In this document: positions 4,839 to 7,513 of the stretch, one piece after another
How the letters are laid out: each line of letters starts with the position of its first letter
Position numbering within the stretch: the first letter of the stretch is position 1
NCBI GenBank assembly: GCA_023140635.1
Contig: JAGLLG010000012.1
Span: 1-7,513, forward strand
Direction: 5' to 3'
Source of the DNA: Candidatus Pacearchaeota archaeon
GTDB taxonomy: Archaea; Nanobdellota; Nanobdellia; Pacearchaeales; GW2011-AR1
DNA: 7,513 nucleotides
The notes under the pieces: model-generated
The model's database searches: none
What the model was told of the DNA's origin: nothing
The model's input: only the letters and a program-made list of their open reading frames with translations
Translations under genes and position numbers: made by a program

Positions 4839-5780
4839 ATGGCTCCTACTAAAAAATGTCCAGAGTGTAATAGTTCTAAATTAATATACGACGAAACACA
4901 AGGAGAAATAATTTGTGGAGACTGCGGACTACTTATAGAAGAGAATATGGTAGACACTTCTCATGAACTAAGATCCTTTGATAAATCTACAAAACAATCA
5001 CGGGGAGGAGCACCAGCCTCATTGCAAAAATTCGACAAAGGATTGACAACCAACGTCGGTGAAATCTCAGATATTTATAAACTAGATTCAACTCAACAAA
5101 CTAGAAAATACTTAAGATTAAAAAAATGGCAAGAAAGAGTTTCTACTTCTATTGAAAGAAATCTACGACTTGCAATGTCTGAATTACGAAGAGTTGCATC
5201 ATTCTTAGATCTCCCTTCAGTTGTTCGAGACGAATCTGCAAGAATCTACAACTTCGTTCTACAACGAGGACTTGTCCGAGGTCGTTCGATGGAATCAGTA
5301 ATTGCAGCTTGCATTTACGCAGCTTGTCGTTCATATAACATCCCAAGAACACTAGACGAAATTTCAAACGCTTCAGAAGTCGAGCGAAAAGAAATAGGAC
5401 GAACTTATAGATTCATAATTAGAAAGATAAAATTAAAGGTAACACCAAGTTCACCTAAAGATTACATCTCACGATTCTCTTCGACACTACACTTATCTTC
5501 AGGAACTCAAAATGAAGCATTAAAGATTTTACAAAAAGCGGAAATCTCGGAATTAACATCTGGACGAGGTCCTGCAGGAATCGCGGCAGCAGCACTCTAC
5601 GTAGCAGCCTTAGTTAATGACGAGAAGAAAACTCAAAGAGAAGTTGCAGATGTCGCAGGAATTACCGAAGTAACAATTAGAAACAGATACAAAGAATTAC
5701 TCGAAAGACTTGATCTCGAAGACAAAATAAAAATCAAAGAAAACGAGAAAAAGAAAAAGTTGAATAATTCTAAGATTTAA
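4839..5780 (+). CDS. tfb: Transcription initiation factor B (TFB)
   Basis: TFB joins the TBP-DNA complex and recruits RNA polymerase at archaeal promoters. The 313-residue protein has the full architecture. The zinc ribbon has C7, C10, C26 and C29 (CPEC ... CGDC). The B-reader/linker region, about 41-75, includes RGGAPASLQKFDKGLTTNVG. Two cyclin repeats follow, at about 105-195 (with SVIAACIYAACR) and 205-295 (with GPAGIAAAALYVAAL). The second ends in the helix-turn-helix TQREVADVAGITEVTIRNRYKELL, which contacts the BRE upstream of the TATA box. A Lys/Asn-rich tail of about 18 residues follows. No intein is present. All four zinc ligands are intact, so it should be functional. It follows S8e in the same direction; tRNA-Leu follows 57 nt downstream with its own TATA box. 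Confidence 0.97.
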   Translation: MAPTKKCPECNSSKLIYDETQGEIICGDCGLLIEENMVDTSHELRSFDKSTKQSRGGAPASLQKFDKGLTTNVGEISDIYKLDSTQQTRKYLRLKKWQERVSTSIERNLRLAMSELRRVASFLDLPSVVRDESARIYNFVLQRGLVRGRSMESVIAACIYAACRSYNIPRTLDEISNASEVERKEIGRTYRFIIRKIKLKVTPSSPKDYISRFSSTLHLSSGTQNEALKILQKAEISELTSGRGPAGIAAAALYVAALVNDEKKTQREVADVAGITEVTIRNRYKELLERLDLEDKIKIKENEKKKKLNNSKI

Positions 5781-5807
5781 AATTCTAAATCCTACTCTCC
5801 GATAATC

Positions 5808-5816
5808 TTTTATACT
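5808..5816 (+). promoter_or_regulatory. TATA box for tRNA-Leu
   Basis: TTTTATACT is centred about 26 nt before the tRNA 5' end at 5838, a standard archaeal tRNA promoter distance. Confidence 0.6.
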
Positions 5817-5837
5817 AATTTCCTTGCTCATTATTAT

Positions 5838-5920
5838 GAGGGAATGCCGGAGTGGTCAAACGGGCTTGGTTTAGGACCAAGTGGCTTATGCCTACGGGGG
5901 TTCGAATCCTCCTTCCCTCA
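5838..5920 (+). tRNA. tRNA-Leu (UAG)
   Basis: An 83-nt class II tRNA. The acceptor GAGGGAA pairs with TTCCCTC, and the discriminator is A5920. The anticodon stem is CTTGG/CCAAG with loop TTTAGGA (anticodon UAG at 5872-5874). The long variable arm has the stem GGC/GCC, which with the anticodon identifies leucine. The T stem GGGGG/CCTCC has one G-T pair, and the T loop TTCGAAT is canonical. There is no intron and no encoded CCA. Its 3' end is repeated three more times downstream. Confidence 0.97.
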
Positions 5921-5940
5921 TGGGATAAGAACCCTATGTT

Positions 5941-5973
5941 TCGATTCCTTCGTTGTGAATCGATGAACAACGA
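5941..5973 (+). ncRNA. Two mutually exclusive 7-bp hairpins in the first trailer unit
   Basis: TCGATTC (5941-5947) pairs with GAATCGA (5957-5963). The loop of that hairpin contains TCGTTGT (5950-5956), which pairs with ACAACGA (5967-5973). Both are perfect 7-bp stems that overlap, giving either a compact pseudoknot or two alternative folds. A third inverted repeat, GGATTTTAAATCC (5978-5990), follows. If transcribed with the tRNA this part of the trailer would be highly structured. Function unknown. Confidence 0.4.
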
Positions 5974-6006
5974 GCGAGGATTTTAAATCCGACGCCCGCC
6001 CCTCAT

Positions 6007-6094
6007 GGAGAACAGCCGTAGAGTACGGGGGCGAACAATTCGCTTCGAGAACAACTAAATATCAAAATTTTGTTTGAGATGCAAATTGCGAGTA
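6007..6094 (+). repeat. Trailer unit related to the element behind tRNA-CAU
   Basis: This unit fills the space between the second and third tRNA-Leu 3'-end copies. It shares GAAC, CCGTAG (6016-6021), CAATTCGCTTCGAG (6036-6049), AACTAAAT and AGATGCAAATTGCGAGTA (6077-6094) with the unit at 2924-3021 in the same order; by eye roughly two thirds of positions agree. Local hairpins are CCGTA-GAG-TACGG (6016-6028) and GCGAA-CAA-TTCGC (6031-6043), plus CGCCCC (5997-6002) with GGGGCG (6028-6033). Confidence 0.65.
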
Positions 6095-6167
6095 GAATCC
6101 TACTTCCCTCATAAGTTGAACAAGCGAGGTATAGACCTTTTTAAAAATTACTTCCCTCATTAAATAA

Positions 6168-7513
6168 TCACTTCCCCACAAACTTACCATCTCTAAAAAT
6201 ATAATCCTCTTCAATATGTAAAAGAACATCCTTATCAACATTTCTCAAAACAAAATGATCCTCATAGATTTCTATATTTCCATTAATTATAGTACCTACA
6301 TTGTTATTAAAGATCCCAGACTCTATCAAATACCTATTCTCTGCTTTCTTATCCAATTCCAATAAGAGGTCTTCCCCTTCATAATATACACGATTATTCC
6401 TAACTTCAACTCCAGTCCCCTCACAATCAATCTCACAACAAAAAAGATGCTCTCCAAGCTGTTCCTTAGGATCTTCCACAACGATCCTACAATCAGGACA
6501 ATCTTCTTGCCTCAAAACTCCCTTATTCTCTTCACATTCATCCCTAACTTTCTCCAAATCCTCAAATCCAGTTAATTTATCACCTTCAATATCATCCTCC
6601 TTACCATCCTCCACACTACCCTTAATCCCTGGAACAACCTTCTTAACCAAACCATTCAAAAATTCCTTAACAACATTTTGATAAACTCTAGCCTTCAACA
6701 TATACGCTCTAGCCCTATTCGCATTGCTTCCCTCACCCAGATTTCCTTCACCGATCCCAATCACTTTATCCAATCCATTGAAAATATCCAAAACCTCTTC
6801 ATCCTTAGTATAATTCCTCAATTGTTCTCCAGTCAAATCAGTAATTCTTTCTTTCAAACCATCCAACAAACTACCAACATCCCTATAACTCATATTCCCC
6901 CCTTCATCAATCAACCCCATCCCACTCTCCAACTCGCTAACAGTCTTATCCTCAACAGCCGCGACAGTCGCCAACGCATCCTTAACACTAGAAACATCCA
7001 ACCAACAATCCATAGACTCGTCGCCACAATGCCCAACATCCCTCCAACGACTGGACGCACCGACGCTATTCCCTGGATTCTCACTAGCACAAACTCGAAC
7101 AATCCCCTTCAACGAAATATCAGAATCCAAAGTCTCCTCAACCCCCGACTGAAGATTCAAACTCGCCAAAGAAAGAACCGAAGCAGTCCCGGAAATACAT
7201 TCGTCCTCAGTCTTAATCTCTACATCTCCCACCTGATCCTCGACGTACTTAGCAGAAACATAATCAACGGCGACACTCGTCGAAACACTCGTAAACCCAC
7301 ACTCATCCTTACCATTAATAGAAACACAAAGTTGCTTATATCCTTCAGGTGCAGTAAAGTCAATAGATTCATCTGCAGACTCCCCAACAGCAACATAACC
7401 ACTATCAACATTTACAGTCGCATGACTCTTATAATAACTCGATTCAGGAGGATCCTTCAAATAAACTTTATACTGAACACCCGAGTCTTTACCCGCATAA
7501 ATATGATAATAAA
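6168..7513 (-). CDS. Large Cys-rich surface-type protein, N-terminus beyond the right edge
   Basis: The reading frame ends with TGA (complement of 6168-6170) and is open to the window edge, giving at least 447 residues; the TTG at 7460 is not a convincing start. Counting from that codon, the N-terminal part is beta-rich with a Cys pair in LCVSINGKDECGF (C45, C54). Next come C88 and C124, then a Trp/Cys segment RWRDVGHCGDESMDCWLD (138-155). A helical, acidic region follows (about 155-310). The C-terminal part has CPDC (321-324), FCCEIDC (340-346), and a beta-rich end without Cys. No membrane helix is visible in this part. The Cys pattern suggests disulfides and export. The style resembles secreted or S-layer-associated proteins of DPANN archaea, but no function can be assigned. 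The coding strand is G/T-rich, unlike the A-rich genes before it. Confidence 0.8.
   Translation of the reverse strand, partial: YYHIYAGKDSGVQYKVYLKDPPESSYYKSHATVNVDSGYVAVGESADESIDFTAPEGYKQLCVSINGKDECGFTSVSTSVAVDYVSAKYVEDQVGDVEIKTEDECISGTASVLSLASLNLQSGVEETLDSDISLKGIVRVCASENPGNSVGASSRWRDVGHCGDESMDCWLDVSSVKDALATVAAVEDKTVSELESGMGLIDEGGNMSYRDVGSLLDGLKERITDLTGEQLRNYTKDEEVLDIFNGLDKVIGIGEGNLGEGSNANRARAYMLKARVYQNVVKEFLNGLVKKVVPGIKGSVEDGKEDDIEGDKLTGFEDLEKVRDECEENKGVLRQEDCPDCRIVVEDPKEQLGEHLFCCEIDCEGTGVEVRNNRVYYEGEDLLLELDKKAENRYLIESGIFNNNVGTIINGNIEIYEDHFVLRNVDKDVLLHIEEDYIFRDGKFVGK

Larger units (their letters stand above)
5904..6160 (+). repeat. Tandem array of tRNA-Leu 3'-end copies separated by trailer units
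   Basis: The tRNA-Leu 3' end recurs downstream. The original is GAATCCTCCTTCCCTCAT at 5904-5921. A 9-nt copy CCCTCATGG lies at 6000-6008 (matches 5915-5923). A near-full copy GAATCCTACTTCCCTCAT at 6095-6112 matches 17 of 18 bases, and the 12-nt TACTTCCCTCAT at 6149-6160 repeats 6101-6112. The spacers are about 80, 88 and 36 nt. The first and third share TGAACAA...AGCGAGG (5964-5979 and 6116-6128). The second is related to the element behind tRNA-CAU. A T5 run at 6138-6142 could end the transcript. The array covers the whole gap between the tRNA and the next gene; the last copy lies 7 nt from that gene's stop codon. Confidence 0.75.

Noticed and set aside
4839..5780. Intein or split in TFB
   Set aside because: The frame runs uninterrupted from the zinc ribbon through both cyclin repeats with normal length.
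5904..6160. CRISPR array
   Set aside because: The repeated piece is short, unequal in length and spacing, and is the 3' end of the adjacent tRNA; spacers are related to each other and no cas gene is present.
6911..7411. Two 63-codon minus-strand frames inside the large Cys-rich gene
   Set aside because: They overlap the long frame on the same strand and are hydrophobic, low-complexity out-of-frame readings; the long frame has the ordered Cys and Trp pattern.
7458..7460. TTG as the start codon of the large right-hand gene
   Set aside because: The frame stays open through 7513 with sensible residues (HIYAGKDSGVQYKVYL) upstream, so the gene most likely begins outside the window.

Overview
The window looks like a chromosomal segment of a DPANN-type archaeon, probably from the Pacearchaeota/Woesearchaeota side of the group. 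It carries archaeal informational genes (RNase Z, an Sm-like protein, Alba, ribosomal proteins S8e and S17e, transcription factor B). Most starts have a TATA-like box about 22-30 nt upstream and no Shine-Dalgarno sequence, which points to leaderless transcription. Two cysteine-rich surface-type proteins resemble ones I associate with these lineages. The lineage is inferred from gene style, not from a search.

Layout, left to right. The first 140 nt are non-coding and hold part of a dispersed element (24-79). RNase Z (141-1073, +) converges on an Sm-like gene (1140-1382, -). That gene is divergent from a membrane-anchored, Cys-rich protein with thrombospondin-like repeats (1468-2769, +). A tRNA with anticodon CAU (2852-2923) follows, with a ~100-nt element directly behind it that ends in an imperfect copy of the tRNA 3' end. 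Next come a small single-pass membrane protein (3076-3351, +) and a convergent 58-codon gene (3357-3533, -). Alba (3720-4022, -) sits behind S17e (4019-4230, -); S17e is interrupted by an apparent -1 frameshift. S8e (4408-4767, +) and TFB (4839-5780, +) are divergent from them. tRNA-Leu(UAG) (5838-5920) is followed by a tandem array in which its 3' end recurs three more times (to 6160). The window ends inside a large Cys-rich surface-type gene on the minus strand (6168 to the right edge).

Working together: S17e, Alba, S8e, TFB and the two tRNAs form a translation, chromatin and transcription neighbourhood. RNase Z makes tRNA 3' ends, and the tRNA trailers here carry unusual structure.

The most interesting signal is the tRNA-trailer repeat family. 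Both tRNAs are followed by related 88-98 nt units bounded by copies of that tRNA's own 3' end, four copies in the Leu case. A likely third member, known only from its core, lies at the left edge. The layout recalls the tyrT/rtT repeats of E. coli. The second is the S17e frameshift, at a T-AAA-AAG site just before a 6-bp hairpin, with the shifted frame ending in an ATGA overlap with Alba.
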